Positions 52,724 through 62,039 are shown, numbered from the stretch's first letter. The stretch is DNA of 64,000 nucleotides from Anaerolineae bacterium (GCA_022824365.1 JAJEAA010000028.1:62001-126000); one strand, 5' to 3'. The notes: generated from the sequence alone by a model not told the origin. Program-made: numbers and translations.

Positions 52724-53905
52724 GTGAGCGAAAAGATCGCCCTCGGCTTCTGCAACAACGTCGACTATGAAATCGTTTGGAATGCCGAAGTACTCGAAGA
52801 TCTTGTGAAGCGGTACAAGATCCGCGCGGAAGAACTGACCGCCGCCGGGGAGGTCAACAACGAACGCGACCTCGTCGTCTCGATTTTGGGATTCATGAGA
52901 GATTCGGCCGGTAGCGAGCGCTTCATCGCCAACTCGGCGCTGATCGAACGATTTGCCCGTCGCTTCGAAAAGAAAATCACGCTGGGCGGGACCTCCGTAC
53001 GCGCCGCCATCGCCATGCGCGCGCTCGGTTATACTTCCGCCCTGCATCTCATCACGCAGAACGACCACGTTCGTCGGCTCATCCCGCCGGACAGCCCTTA
53101 TGTCTGCAGCAATGAGCGCGACAGCGAGTATCCGCATCTGATTGTGCAGTTCCCCAAAGACGCCCGAATTCGCGCGGACGCGATCGATATCCGCGCGCGC
53201 CAGCCAAACCGCCTCATATATCATTGCAATGCCGACCGCATCGCGCTGAAACTAAACGAAGATTTCGCCGACCTGATCACCGAAGCGAAGGCGCTTCTGA
53301 TCTCCGGCTTCAATGCGATTCAGAGCGAGCGCAGGCTCGCCGATCGCCTTCACGCAGTTGGTCGCATGATCGAGGCTTTGCCCAAGAGCGCCATAGTTTT
53401 CCTGGAGGATGGCGCATACTTTGACCCCGGTTTCCGCCAGTTGATCTTTCGGAGGCTCGGCCAAAAGATTGATATATTCAGCCTGAATGAGGACGAGTTG
53501 CGCAGCCATCTCAAGCGGCCCGTCGACTTCCAGGACGCGGATGAAGTGCGTGCGGCGCTGGCGGACTGGCGTCGCGGTTCGCCCGTTCGCACGCTTGTCC
53601 TGCATACGCAGGATTGGGCGCTGGCTTATGGAGAAGGCGCCAGCCGATACGCCGCGGCGCTGAAGGCAGGCGTGACGATGGCGACAACGCGTTTCCGCTA
53701 CGGCGATGGCTTCTCGATCGAGGATTACCGCGAGATTGAGGGCAGCCCGCCGCTTGAACGAAACGCCAGATTTGCGCGCGCCATGAATGCCGCCGGCGAC
53801 GAGATAATCTGCGCGCCCGTCGCCGCGGTGGAGCAGGTGAACGCGACGACGATCGGGCTGGGCGACGCCTTTGTCGGCGGCTTCTTGCCGGCATTGCTTC
53901 CGTGA
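52724..53905 (+). CDS. Sugar kinase of the ADP-dependent glucokinase/phosphofructokinase type
   Basis: The 393-residue protein resembles the ADP-dependent branch of the ribokinase superfamily: LGGTSVRAAIAMRALGY near 90, SGFNAIQSERRLADRL near 190, VFLEDGAYFDP, SLNEDELRSHL, and the terminal catalytic GLGDAFVGGF (Asp base). Homology is by motif only. It likely phosphorylates a sugar phosphate with ADP, feeding the aldolase. Start is GTG 52724, with GGAG 6 nt upstream; an in-frame TTG at 52712 has no site. It is last in the operon, 40 nt after the aldolase. Confidence 0.65.
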   Translation: MSEKIALGFCNNVDYEIVWNAEVLEDLVKRYKIRAEELTAAGEVNNERDLVVSILGFMRDSAGSERFIANSALIERFARRFEKKITLGGTSVRAAIAMRALGYTSALHLITQNDHVRRLIPPDSPYVCSNERDSEYPHLIVQFPKDARIRADAIDIRARQPNRLIYHCNADRIALKLNEDFADLITEAKALLISGFNAIQSERRLADRLHAVGRMIEALPKSAIVFLEDGAYFDPGFRQLIFRRLGQKIDIFSLNEDELRSHLKRPVDFQDADEVRAALADWRRGSPVRTLVLHTQDWALAYGEGASRYAAALKAGVTMATTRFRYGDGFSIEDYREIEGSPPLERNARFARAMNAAGDEIICAPVAAVEQVNATTIGLGDAFVGGFLPALLP

Positions 53906-53912
53906 AATGTTC

Positions 53913-55781
53913 TTATAAGTTCCTGCCAGCTTTGCGGACATCGCCGACGCGCTGGGTGATGCCGAGCGAATCAAGATGTTCCAGCACGGCGATCGCGTAT
54001 TTGCGCGAGGCGCCAAACATATCGCGCACGGTTTTGGCATCGACCTCGCCCTGCGATTTGATACGCTCGCGAATCCCGTCGACCATCCGCTCGTAGTCGA
54101 CGGCGGCAAAGGCGATCGTGTCGCTGACGTTGACCAGAACGCGCATGTCCATCAGCGCGCGGACGACTGCCTCGCTTGCCAACTGGTTCATGTCGGCGAT
54201 ATTGGGCGGCGTGAAAGGGGCTGCCGCGAGGCTCTGACGCAAGCGCTCCGCCTTCGCTTCTTGCTCGGGGCTGAACACAATGGCATGCTCAGCCAACTTG
54301 ATAAAGTTGCCAGTTGCCGCCAGTCGGTCATCGTCTGCGACAGCCCGATCCAGCAAGCTCAGCTTCAAGCCCAGCCGGCTGCGTAATTCGGCGCGCAGCA
54401 TACCCAGCCGCAGTGGATTCGCTTGATGATAGATACTCAACTCGGCAATGATCGTGTGCAAAAGCGATTGCCAGGATTGCGCCGCCCAATACATCTTGGC
54501 GTCAAATGCCACAATCAAGCCCTCGTCCAATGCCTCGTTCAGGGCGGAGTCCAACTCCTCGCCGCTATAGCCCAGCTTCTTCTGCAGGTCGGCCAGTCTT
54601 AGCGGTTCAGCGCCGATTGCCGCCTGAGCCAGCCGTTCTCCGGGCGAGCCGTGAAGGCGCGTTTCCAGATCGCTGATGACCTCGGGCTGGTAACGTCTGT
54701 GCCGGCGGCCCGGGTGGGCGTTGACGATCAAGCCGCCGCCGATGGTTTCCGCCGGCGAGGGATAACGCAGGATGAAACGATTCCCGCGCGCTACCGGCAT
54801 GGGATCGCGCAGCCGCAACTGCAGCCAGCCGGTCTCGCCGGCTCTTATCGTCTCTTTGTCGATGAGGCGAACATTGGCGATCGATTCGGCCGCGCCGCAG
54901 AAGACCTTGACCTCGGCGTTGTGCTTCAGCGGCCGCTCGACATCGGCCAGTTGATTGAAATGGACATCAGCCAGCAGGGTAGGCTGGATCTGTCCTGGAT
55001 AGGCAAGGACATCGCCCCGACCCACTTGGGCGCCGCTGATCCCGGCGATATTCACCGCCACGCGGCTGCCGGGCGAAGCTGTCTGCACGGGGCGCTTGTA
55101 GCTCTGCAAACCGCGGATGCGGCCGATGCGGCCCGATGGCTGCAACTCGATGTTATCGCCGACGGAAATCGCGCCGCCCGATAAGGTGCCGGTGACCACC
55201 GTGCCGAAGCCGCTGACAACAAAGACGCGGTCAATTGGCAGCCGCGGATGATGGTAGTTGGCCTGTACTGGCAGGTCGTCAAGCGCCGTCTGCAGTGACT
55301 GGGTAAGCTTGTCCAGGCCGGCGCCGCTATGGGCGGAAACCGGGATGACAGGCGCGCCGTCCAGCGCATGCTGAGCCAGCAAATCCTCAACTTCTAGCTG
55401 TACCAACTCGAGCCATTCCGGGTCGTCGATGAGGTCAATCTTGCTCAGAACGATCAGGAGATTCTTGATGTCCAGCAGTCGCAATATGGCGAGGTGCTCG
55501 CGCGTTTGCGGCATGATGCCTTCGTCGGCGGCGATGACGAGCAGCGCGGCATCAATGCCGCCGACGCCCGCCAGCATGTTTTCGATGAAATCTCGATGGC
55601 CGGGCACATCCACGATGCCGATGGTTTCGCCGGAGGGCAGGTCTAGCCAGGCGAAGCCAAGATCGATGGTCATTTGGCGGCTTTGCTCTTCCGCCAAACG
55701 ATCGGGATTGATGCCGCTCAGTTTTTCAACCAGAGTGGATTTGCCGTGATCGACGTGCCCGGCAGTCCCAATGACGCGCAT
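53913..55781 (-). CDS. selB: Selenocysteine-specific elongation factor SelB
   Basis: SelB brings Sec-tRNA to in-frame UGA with a SECIS RNA. The 622-residue protein has the GTPase motifs GHVDHGKSTLVEKLSG (8-23), DVPGHRDFIENMLAG and SKID, SelB-type domains II-III, and C-terminal winged-helix repeats (about 440-622) that bind SECIS. The NKxD is SKID, as usual in this family. No selA, selC or selD is in the window. It follows the coiled-coil gene after 3 nt. Confidence 0.94.
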   Translation of the reverse strand: MRVIGTAGHVDHGKSTLVEKLSGINPDRLAEEQSRQMTIDLGFAWLDLPSGETIGIVDVPGHRDFIENMLAGVGGIDAALLVIAADEGIMPQTREHLAILRLLDIKNLLIVLSKIDLIDDPEWLELVQLEVEDLLAQHALDGAPVIPVSAHSGAGLDKLTQSLQTALDDLPVQANYHHPRLPIDRVFVVSGFGTVVTGTLSGGAISVGDNIELQPSGRIGRIRGLQSYKRPVQTASPGSRVAVNIAGISGAQVGRGDVLAYPGQIQPTLLADVHFNQLADVERPLKHNAEVKVFCGAAESIANVRLIDKETIRAGETGWLQLRLRDPMPVARGNRFILRYPSPAETIGGGLIVNAHPGRRHRRYQPEVISDLETRLHGSPGERLAQAAIGAEPLRLADLQKKLGYSGEELDSALNEALDEGLIVAFDAKMYWAAQSWQSLLHTIIAELSIYHQANPLRLGMLRAELRSRLGLKLSLLDRAVADDDRLAATGNFIKLAEHAIVFSPEQEAKAERLRQSLAAAPFTPPNIADMNQLASEAVVRALMDMRVLVNVSDTIAFAAVDYERMVDGIRERIKSQGEVDAKTVRDMFGASRKYAIAVLEHLDSLGITQRVGDVRKAGRNL

Positions 55782-55784
55782 GGA

Positions 55785-57008
55785 TTATGCGCCGCCGAGG
55801 CGGCTGGCGGGTTGGCGACTGTTGGCCAACAAGCCGTCGGCCGCATCGCTGGTGTCATATTCGTGCAACATGGCTTGGTAGCGCTCGCGGTATAGCTCGG
55901 CGCGCGCGCGCTCGAGCAGCCAAAGCCGGTCAATGTGGCTCTGCAAGCCTGGCATGAGGCGCTCGACTTCGCCGACTCGCTTGATGAAGGTCTCAAATTC
56001 TTTGTCGTGGTTTCGCCAGACTTCATCGCTGGAAAGCGTCAACTGTTTCCAGCGTTTTTGATCTTCATCGCGCCAGTCATTCCATTCCTCGCGGAATCGT
56101 TCTTCGCTCAGGCGCTGCATCTCGGAGGCTTCGCTGATGCGCCGCTCCAGGCGGTCGCCGATGCGATTGAAATCGTCAATGATGCGTTTCATCTCGCGGT
56201 AGGCTTGCGCCCATACTTCAAAGCGCTCGATATTCTTTTGCAGTTCTTCATCATGGAGGCCGAAGCGCCTGGTCAAATCCTGCAACTGTTGATCGCGTTG
56301 CTGCGCGAGCAATTGCTGCTGATCGATGAATTGTTGAATCTGCTCACGGCGCTCGCGGTCCACATTCGTGACATCCTGCAACCGGCGTTCATTACGCACG
56401 GCAAGTTCTTCGATGAGCGCCAGCTTGGGCTGGATGCCATCCACCGATTTCTTGTATTCCGGTAGTTCAGTTTCGATCTCGGCCAAGCGCCGCGCGTCTG
56501 AGCGACGTTGTTCCTCGAGAAAAGCCAGGCGGCGGTCGGGCCCTTCCAGCTTCTTGCTCAAGTCATCGATTTCCTGATTGAGCAGGCGCATGGCATTAGT
56601 CAGGCGGTCGCCTTCGGTTTGCAAGTCGCTGATATTAGCCAATTGTCTTTCGAGACGTTCGGCTTTATCTGATACCTCGCGAACCGCGCGCTGGAAATTC
56701 TCGCGCTGCAGCTCGATGCGCCTCTCCGCTTCACGTTCAGCAGTGAGCCGGCGCGCCTCGGCATTCTCGAGCATTTGCTCGGCTTCCTGGCGCATTTGGT
56801 CCAGAATATCGCGTTCTTTGGCGGCTGGCATGACTTCTTGCTTCATCACCGCTTGATCAGATTCCACCGCGTTGACGCGGCGCTGCACGGAGTCCATGGA
56901 ATCTCTTTGCTGCGCCAGGCGCTCTTCCAAAGCGGCAATAAGAGCCTTGTCCCGGCGGCGCTCCTCATCGAGCCACTCGATCATGCTGGCAATCTGGTTG
57001 ATCTCCAC
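55785..57008 (-). CDS. Long coiled-coil protein upstream of selB
   Basis: About 407 residues are almost entirely charged heptads (Glu/Arg/Gln-rich) from residue 10 to the end, with no membrane segment, signal peptide or known domain. I take GTG 57008 (start VEINQIASMIEW), where GGAG lies 8 nt upstream; ATG 56987 (MIEWLDEERR) is an alternative. The extended frame upstream runs through the promoter and is rejected. It could be a scaffold or an SMC-like fragment. The 3-nt spacing to selB indicates an operon but not a shared function. Confidence 0.6.
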   Translation of the reverse strand: MEINQIASMIEWLDEERRRDKALIAALEERLAQQRDSMDSVQRRVNAVESDQAVMKQEVMPAAKERDILDQMRQEAEQMLENAEARRLTAEREAERRIELQRENFQRAVREVSDKAERLERQLANISDLQTEGDRLTNAMRLLNQEIDDLSKKLEGPDRRLAFLEEQRRSDARRLAEIETELPEYKKSVDGIQPKLALIEELAVRNERRLQDVTNVDRERREQIQQFIDQQQLLAQQRDQQLQDLTRRFGLHDEELQKNIERFEVWAQAYREMKRIIDDFNRIGDRLERRISEASEMQRLSEERFREEWNDWRDEDQKRWKQLTLSSDEVWRNHDKEFETFIKRVGEVERLMPGLQSHIDRLWLLERARAELYRERYQAMLHEYDTSDAADGLLANSRQPASRLGGA

Positions 57009-57060
57009 AGCGACAACTCCGGACGCCACGACCACGCGGCACAAGCTACGGATTATGATG

Positions 57061-57089
57061 ATTATATCACTTCGCCGTTGTTGCTTCAA
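57061..57089 (-). promoter_or_regulatory. Coiled-coil / selB operon promoter
   Basis: On minus, TTGAAG (57089 to 57084), a 17 bp spacer and a perfect TATAAT (57066 to 57061) sit about 50 bp before the GTG start. It diverges from the his promoter. Confidence 0.65.
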
Positions 57090-57117
57090 TCAGGGCGGCT
57101 CGGCGGCAAGTCTCTGC

Positions 57118-57146
57118 TTGACAGCTGAGGGGCAGCGACGTATACT
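57118..57146 (+). promoter_or_regulatory. his operon promoter
   Basis: TTGACA (57118-57123), exactly 17 bp and TATACT (57141-57146). This is the closest to consensus in the window, with transcription expected near 57153. Confidence 0.85.
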
Positions 57147-57174
57147 GCGGTTGGTTGACATCATGAGTGGTCCG

Positions 57175-57234
57175 ATGAAAACTTTTCAGCATCATCATTG
57201 CCTGGTCCCGAAAAGAGCGTTGCGCAGCGCTTAG
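57175..57234 (+). CDS. his leader peptide
   Basis: A 19-codon ORF encodes MKTFQHHHCLVPKRALRSA, with three consecutive CAT His codons (57190-57198). It sits 22 nt past the expected transcript start and just before competing hairpins, and hisH follows. An in-frame ATG at 57163 adds MSGP. The Shine-Dalgarno signal is weak (GAGTGG 4 nt upstream). It resembles the enterobacterial HisL in position but has three His rather than seven. Confidence 0.75.
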   Translation: MKTFQHHHCLVPKRALRSA

Positions 57235-57292
57235 TGTTTTGCTTGCTTATCAACTTAGTGCTGCCTCGCCAAAACGCGGGGCTTTTTCTTTT
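57224..57292 (+). terminator. his attenuator (antiterminator and terminator)
   Basis: The terminator stem GCCTCGC (57263-57269) with GCGGGGC (57276-57282) has a CAAAAC loop and is followed by TTTTTCTTTT. A competing 8-bp stem pairs GCAGCGCT (57224-57231) with AGTGCTGC (57257-57264), overlapping two bases of the terminator. A ribosome finishing the leader covers 57224-57231 and favours termination. A ribosome stalled at the His codons leaves it free and favours read-through. Confidence 0.75.
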
Positions 57293-57321
57293 CTGTTCGT
57301 TTGAGGCGGTGGAGGTTTTTT

Positions 57322-57930
57322 ATGCTCGCAGTCATTGATTACGGCGCCGGCAACCTGCGCAGCGTTTTGCATGCTTTGAAGCACCTCGATGCCCGCGATT
57401 TGCGTCTCGCGCGACGCCCCGAGCAATTGCAGGGCGCGAGCAAAATCATCTTGCCCGGGGTGGGGGCTTTTGGCGCTGGCATGGCGCAAATGCGAAAGCA
57501 GGGGCTGATCGAGCCATTAAAGGCGGCGCTGGCGGCGGGCACGCCCTATCTGGGCATCTGCGTTGGCATGCAGATGCTTTATGAAGTCGGCGAGGAAATG
57601 GGCGAGCACGAAGGCTTGGGCATCTTCGCTGGCCGGGTCCGGCGCTTCCCGCATTTCAGCGACCGCAAAGTGCCGCATATGGGCTGGAACCAGCTCAACA
57701 TCAGGCGGCAGTCGGCATTGCTGCGCGGCTTGGATGAACGCAGCTATGTCTACTTCGTGCATAGTTACTATTGCGCGCCGACGGACGAAGACAGCGTCGC
57801 CGCTTCCGTCGACTACGGTATCGATTACGCCGCCGTGATTCAGCGCGACAATATTTACGGGGTGCAATTCCACCCGGAGAAGAGCCAGAGCGTTGGCTTA
57901 AGAATCTTGACGAACTTCTTGAGACTTTAG
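57322..57930 (+). CDS. hisH: Imidazole glycerol phosphate synthase, glutaminase subunit HisH
   Basis: HisH makes ammonia from Gln for HisF. The 202-residue protein opens with MLAVIDYGAGNLRSVLHAL, has the nucleophile Cys in YLGICVGMQMLYE and ends with the His-Glu pair in VQFHPEKSQSVGL. Start is ATG 57322, 6 nt after GGTGGAGG. It is the first structural gene of the his operon, under attenuation. Confidence 0.96.
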   Translation: MLAVIDYGAGNLRSVLHALKHLDARDLRLARRPEQLQGASKIILPGVGAFGAGMAQMRKQGLIEPLKAALAAGTPYLGICVGMQMLYEVGEEMGEHEGLGIFAGRVRRFPHFSDRKVPHMGWNQLNIRRQSALLRGLDERSYVYFVHSYYCAPTDEDSVAASVDYGIDYAAVIQRDNIYGVQFHPEKSQSVGLRILTNFLRL

Positions 57931-57938
57931 GAGCGCCG

Positions 57939-58661
57939 ATGATTATCTATCCGGCAATTGACCTGCGCGCGGGCAAGGTCGTCCGCCTGCGAGAAGGCGA
58001 CCCGCGGCGGCAAACGATTTTCAGCGATGACCCAATATCGACGGCGCAAGCCTGGATCGATCAAGGCGCGCGTTGGCTTCACATGGTCAACCTAGACGGC
58101 GCATTTGCTGAGGCGAATGACAATCTGCGCATTCTTGAAGCTGCCGCCGCTTTGGACGTGAAGATTCAGTTCACCGGCGGTCTGCGGGATATGGCTGGGC
58201 TGCGCAGCGCGCGAGACGCGGGCGCGGATCGGTTGGCTATCGGTACTATGGCGGTACAAGATCCAGCGTCCGTATCCAAAGCGATAGAGTTGCTTGGAGC
58301 CGAAGCAGTCTGCATAGCGCTAGATGCCAGGGACGGGAAAGTTGTTACGCATGGCTGGACAGCGCTATCGGATTATACGCCTATCGAGCTTGGAACTCGG
58401 CTGCGGGAAATGGGCGCCCGGCATGCGCTGTACACCGATGTCAAACGCGATGGCGGTTTGTCCGGCGTCAACATCGCCGATACAGTAGCCTTGGCGAAGC
58501 AGACGGGCTTGCAGGTTATCGCATCGGGGGGCGTCCGCTCATTAGCCGACATAGAGCAGCTCGCGGATAGCCGGGCAGTAGCGGGGGCGATAATCGGCAT
58601 GGCGCTTTACCAGCGCAAATTCACGCTTGCGGATGCGCTCAAGGCGGCGCAGGGAGGTTGA
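57939..58661 (+). CDS. hisA: ProFAR isomerase HisA
   Basis: HisA isomerises ProFAR to PRFAR. The 240-residue TIM barrel begins [20 protein letters not shown], has the catalytic Asp of [21 protein letters not shown] and [16 protein letters not shown] with the second Asp, and phosphate-binding ASGGVRS. ATG 57939 follows AGGAG by 5 nt; the frame upstream is the tail of hisH in another phase. It overlaps no gene and precedes hisF by 2 nt. Confidence 0.96.
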   Translation: MIIYPAIDLRAGKVVRLREGDPRRQTIFSDDPISTAQAWIDQGARWLHMVNLDGAFAEANDNLRILEAAAALDVKIQFTGGLRDMAGLRSARDAGADRLAIGTMAVQDPASVSKAIELLGAEAVCIALDARDGKVVTHGWTALSDYTPIELGTRLREMGARHALYTDVKRDGGLSGVNIADTVALAKQTGLQVIASGGVRSLADIEQLADSRAVAGAIIGMALYQRKFTLADALKAAQGG

Positions 58662-58663
58662 TC

Positions 58664-59446
58664 ATGTTGGCGAAAAGAATCATCCCCTGTCTGGATGTGA
58701 TGGACGGGCGGGTTGTCAAAGGCGTGAATTTTATCAATCTCCGCGATGCTGGCGACCCGGTTGAGCAGGCGATAGTTTACGATCGCGAGGGGGCGGACGA
58801 GCTGGTCTTTCTCGATATCACCGCCTCGCACGAAGCGCGCGCAACGGTGCTGGAAATGGCGCGGCAAGTGGCGGATAGCATCTTCATACCTTTCTGCGTC
58901 GGAGGCGGCATCCGCACTATTGATGACATCCGCGATACCTTGCTGGCCGGCGCCGATAAAGTTTCGATCAACAGCGCCGCCGTGCGCGATCCTGAATTGA
59001 TTACGGCCGGCGCTTGGGGTTTCGGCAGTCAGTGTATGGTGGTGGCGATTGATCCGCGCCGGGTCGATGGCAAATGGGTCGTGCATATTAACGGCGGCCG
59101 CATCCCGACGGATAAGGAAGCCGTGCCCTGGGCCAAGGAAGTTGAAGAGCGGGGCGCTGGCGAGATCCTGCTAACGAGCATGGACAAGGACGGGACGAAG
59201 TCCGGCTACGATATTGAGATGCTGCAAGCGGTGGCTGATGCCGTATCGATTCCGGTTATTGCCTCAGGCGGCGCCGGGGCGAAACAGCATTTTGTCGAAG
59301 CGCTCACGGATGGCCGGGCGGACGCTGCCCTGGCGGCTAGCCTGTTCCATTTTAATGAACTTCGGATAGGCGATCTAAAGGAATATCTGCATGGGGCCGG
59401 CGTGCCGGTACGCCTGAACGGCTGGGAGGCTATTGATGAAACTTGA
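58664..59446 (+). CDS. hisF: Imidazole glycerol phosphate synthase, cyclase subunit HisF
   Basis: HisF joins ammonia from HisH to PRFAR. The 260-residue protein starts [20 protein letters not shown] with the first catalytic Asp, has [34 protein letters not shown] with the second, and [14 protein letters not shown] 58664 has GGGAGG 6 nt upstream. It overlaps hisI by 11 nt. Confidence 0.96.
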   Translation: MLAKRIIPCLDVMDGRVVKGVNFINLRDAGDPVEQAIVYDREGADELVFLDITASHEARATVLEMARQVADSIFIPFCVGGGIRTIDDIRDTLLAGADKVSINSAAVRDPELITAGAWGFGSQCMVVAIDPRRVDGKWVVHINGGRIPTDKEAVPWAKEVEERGAGEILLTSMDKDGTKSGYDIEMLQAVADAVSIPVIASGGAGAKQHFVEALTDGRADAALAASLFHFNELRIGDLKEYLHGAGVPVRLNGWEAIDET

Positions 59447-59795
59447 TGCCGATGTGTTGGCCGTATTCAAATGGGATGACCAAGGTTTGATCCCGGCCAT
59501 CGTTCAAGACGTGGAGACGCGTGAGGTCTTGATGATGGCCTACATGAACGCGGCATCGCTGCAGCGGAGCCTGGATTTGGGCGAGGCGGTTTTCTGGAGC
59601 CGGCGGCGCGGCGAACTTTGGCGCAAAGGCGCGACCTCCGGCAATACCCAGCGCCTGGTTGAAATACGCGTCGATTGCGATGCGGATACGCTGCTGCTGC
59701 TGGTGGAGCCGGCGGGACCCGCCTGTCACACATTGGAGGAGACTTGCTTCTTCCGCAATCTCGATGAATTTGCCGCGAAGCCGCAGCGCTTCTGA
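59436..59795 (+). CDS. hisI: Phosphoribosyl-AMP cyclohydrolase HisI
   Basis: The 119-residue enzyme opens the purine ring of PR-AMP. Zinc and Mg residues are visible in [15 protein letters not shown] sequence ([18 protein letters not shown]) and [10 protein letters not shown], with [10 protein letters not shown] before. ATG 59436 follows GGGAGG by 6 nt. HisI is separate from HisE here; in many bacteria they are fused. Confidence 0.95.
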   Translation: MKLDADVLAVFKWDDQGLIPAIVQDVETREVLMMAYMNAASLQRSLDLGEAVFWSRRRGELWRKGATSGNTQRLVEIRVDCDADTLLLLVEPAGPACHTLEETCFFRNLDEFAAKPQRF

Positions 59796-59808
59796 TCAGG
59801 AGCAACCA

Positions 59809-60099
59809 ATGGCCGATATGCTTGACACCTTGGAATCGATCATTCAAGACCGGCGGAACAATCCGCAAGCCGGCAGCTATACCACCTCGCTTTTCGATGC
59901 CGGGCGGGGCAGGATCGCGCAGAAGGTGGGCGAGGAAGCGGTTGAGGTCATCGTCGCCGCCTTGAGCCAAGGGCGTGAAGCGCAACTCGACGAATTGGCC
60001 GACCTCTTTTACCACATGATCGTGCTCATTGCCGAGTTGGACCTGACGCTTGCCGATGTCAAGCAGCGCTTAAGCGAGCGTCACCAGCCGCCGGCATAA
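59809..60099 (+). CDS. hisE: Phosphoribosyl-ATP pyrophosphatase HisE
   Basis: The 96-residue protein has the MazG-like fold motif GEEAVEVIVAALSQG and DELADLFYHMIVLIAEL. It removes pyrophosphate from PR-ATP. ATG 59809 follows AGGAG by 6 nt; 13 nt separate it from hisI. It ends the operon, converging on the DsbA-like gene with 4 nt between stops. Other his genes (G, D, C, B) are not in the window. Confidence 0.95.
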   Translation: MADMLDTLESIIQDRRNNPQAGSYTTSLFDAGRGRIAQKVGEEAVEVIVAALSQGREAQLDELADLFYHMIVLIAELDLTLADVKQRLSERHQPPA

Positions 60100-60103
60100 G
60101 CTT

Positions 60104-61915
60104 TTAGGGCTGATAATCGAACTCGCCGTCCATGTACTCGCTGTATGTCAGATAGCCCTTCCAATGGTCAAAGGGTGCCGCGCCGAAGGCCTCCGCAAGC
60201 AGTTCTTCGGTCGCGTAGATGGCTGAGACAACCGGCGATGACTCCGCGAGTTGGCCGTCCACGCCTGGAACAACGACGTAAAGCAGCATGAAGCGCTCCG
60301 GATAATAGAGCATAATTACCGCTTCTTTATCGCTGAAAGGCTGGCCGGTGACATACTTGGGCTCGCCATAAAGCGTCAACACTTCGCCGAGTTCCGTTTC
60401 AGGAGCAAACTGCAGCAGTATTGACTCGACGATGCCGGCGTCCGTACTGGCGATTTGGCAGCAAGGTTCGCCGTTACCCGCCTGGAATACGAAGCCAGTA
60501 TCGACCGCCTGCGCGATGTTGAGATTTTCCAGCGCCGAAACGGAATCCAGCGCGGCCGCCATGTCCGTCTCGCCTGGCGTGATATTCTGCCAGCAAGGCG
60601 GCGCGCAGGGCTCGCCACTGATCAAGCCGGAATCGCGCAGGAAACCGTCATTCAGCAGGCTGTGCTCAGGCGCGCCAATGGTTACGCCATTCGCGCCTTC
60701 CACCAAGGCAGTTAACATTTCCAGCGGCAGTCCGCCACGGTCATGCGGCTGTTGGCCGGTATAAATGACGTCCATGTTCCCTTGGCTTTCGCGCGCGCGG
60801 ACGGCTGGCGTACCGGTGACGCTGGCGCTTTGGCCCAAGCGGGTGTCCACCAGAAACTGCATCGCCCGGTCCAGGCAAGCGCTCAACGCGTCCGCATCCA
60901 GTTCAAGCAGATTTGCCAGTTTTGCCGGCACATCGGTCAGATTGCCGCTGCCGGCGAACTCAAAGAGCAGATCATGCGCGTCCCAGAACAGACGCAAATC
61001 CTGCGCAGCGACGCATTCCGCTACCTTGACGAAAGTCGTCGAATACTGCGGGTTCACCAGCGGATAGAAGCGAAACTCAAAATTCGCCTTGCCGGCGCGC
61101 ACCTGCTCGTCGATGAATTGCTTCACTGTCGCCGTATACTGCTGGCAATGGGGACAGAGGAAATCTTCAAAGGCGACAATGGTCAAGGGCGCGTCCGGAT
61201 CGCCGAGTACGAATCCGCCATCGGCGCGCCTGTAGGTCTGTAGCCCGGCGTAGTTGCCTAATTCTATCGATACTGGTTCCGTCGATTCTGGTCGTATCGC
61301 GTTCACAATAGCCGGATAGTGCTCCGCCAAGGGCAAAGCGATCGGAGTCGGCGCGCTATTGCCATACTGGACAAATAGCGTTGGCGTCCCTGTGACACCG
61401 AGGCCAAAACCGTAGGCTGCGTCTACCGCGTGCTGTCCTGCGTTGGCAGCGCATCCCCCCAACGCAGCGGCGTCAAGTTCCAGCGCAGCGGCAAGTTGCT
61501 CTGCCGAGTCCGCCGTGAATCCTTCTTTGATCGCCATGTCAAACATCAAGTCATGCGCGAGCCAGAATGAGCCAGGCCGCAGCGTATCGGCGCACTCGAC
61601 CAGGCTGGCGCTTTGTACGGACAATATTGGGTCAATGACAGGGAAGATGCGGTATTCAAATTGCGCCTGTCCGGTCATCACGTAATCCTGGATGAAACCG
61701 GAGATTATTGGTTCGTAATTCTGGCAGCTCCCGCACAAGAAATCAGAAAACTCAATCAATTTGACGCTGGCTGCCGGATCCCCCAATATGAATCCGCCAT
61801 CGACCGCGCGCGACTTTGGCACATCGACGTAGGGGTCAACGCTGTCTTGCGCCAAAGCGAATGCGGAACTGAGGCTGATTATGACAATTAGGACCAGACG
61901 AGAAAGATTCTGCAT
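60104..61915 (-). CDS. Secreted protein with two DsbA-like domains
   Basis: The 603-residue protein has a signal peptide (about 1-22) and two thioredoxin-fold DsbA-like domains. The first (about 35-210) has CGSC in FSDFLCGSCQNYEP; the second (about 225-410) has CPHC in FEDFLCPHCQQYTA. The C-terminal part (about 425-603) carries two more Cys pairs (CAPPC and GEPCC) of unknown fold. Tandem domains in one chain may oxidise or isomerise exported disulphides. It is alone, 40 nt of leader being visible. Confidence 0.8.
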   Translation of the reverse strand: MQNLSRLVLIVIISLSSAFALAQDSVDPYVDVPKSRAVDGGFILGDPAASVKLIEFSDFLCGSCQNYEPIISGFIQDYVMTGQAQFEYRIFPVIDPILSVQSASLVECADTLRPGSFWLAHDLMFDMAIKEGFTADSAEQLAAALELDAAALGGCAANAGQHAVDAAYGFGLGVTGTPTLFVQYGNSAPTPIALPLAEHYPAIVNAIRPESTEPVSIELGNYAGLQTYRRADGGFVLGDPDAPLTIVAFEDFLCPHCQQYTATVKQFIDEQVRAGKANFEFRFYPLVNPQYSTTFVKVAECVAAQDLRLFWDAHDLLFEFAGSGNLTDVPAKLANLLELDADALSACLDRAMQFLVDTRLGQSASVTGTPAVRARESQGNMDVIYTGQQPHDRGGLPLEMLTALVEGANGVTIGAPEHSLLNDGFLRDSGLISGEPCAPPCWQNITPGETDMAAALDSVSALENLNIAQAVDTGFVFQAGNGEPCCQIASTDAGIVESILLQFAPETELGEVLTLYGEPKYVTGQPFSDKEAVIMLYYPERFMLLYVVVPGVDGQLAESSPVVSAIYATEELLAEAFGAAPFDHWKGYLTYSEYMDGEFDYQP

Positions 61916-62039
61916 TAGATTTCCTCTTTACATTCCTCATGCCTCAAGTCTTGCACAGATAACAGAAGTTTCAAAGCTTGTATCTGGGCCATTGCGAGCA
62001 GTACACTATCTTGGCCGAAAGCAGAGTTGTGAGGCTGCG

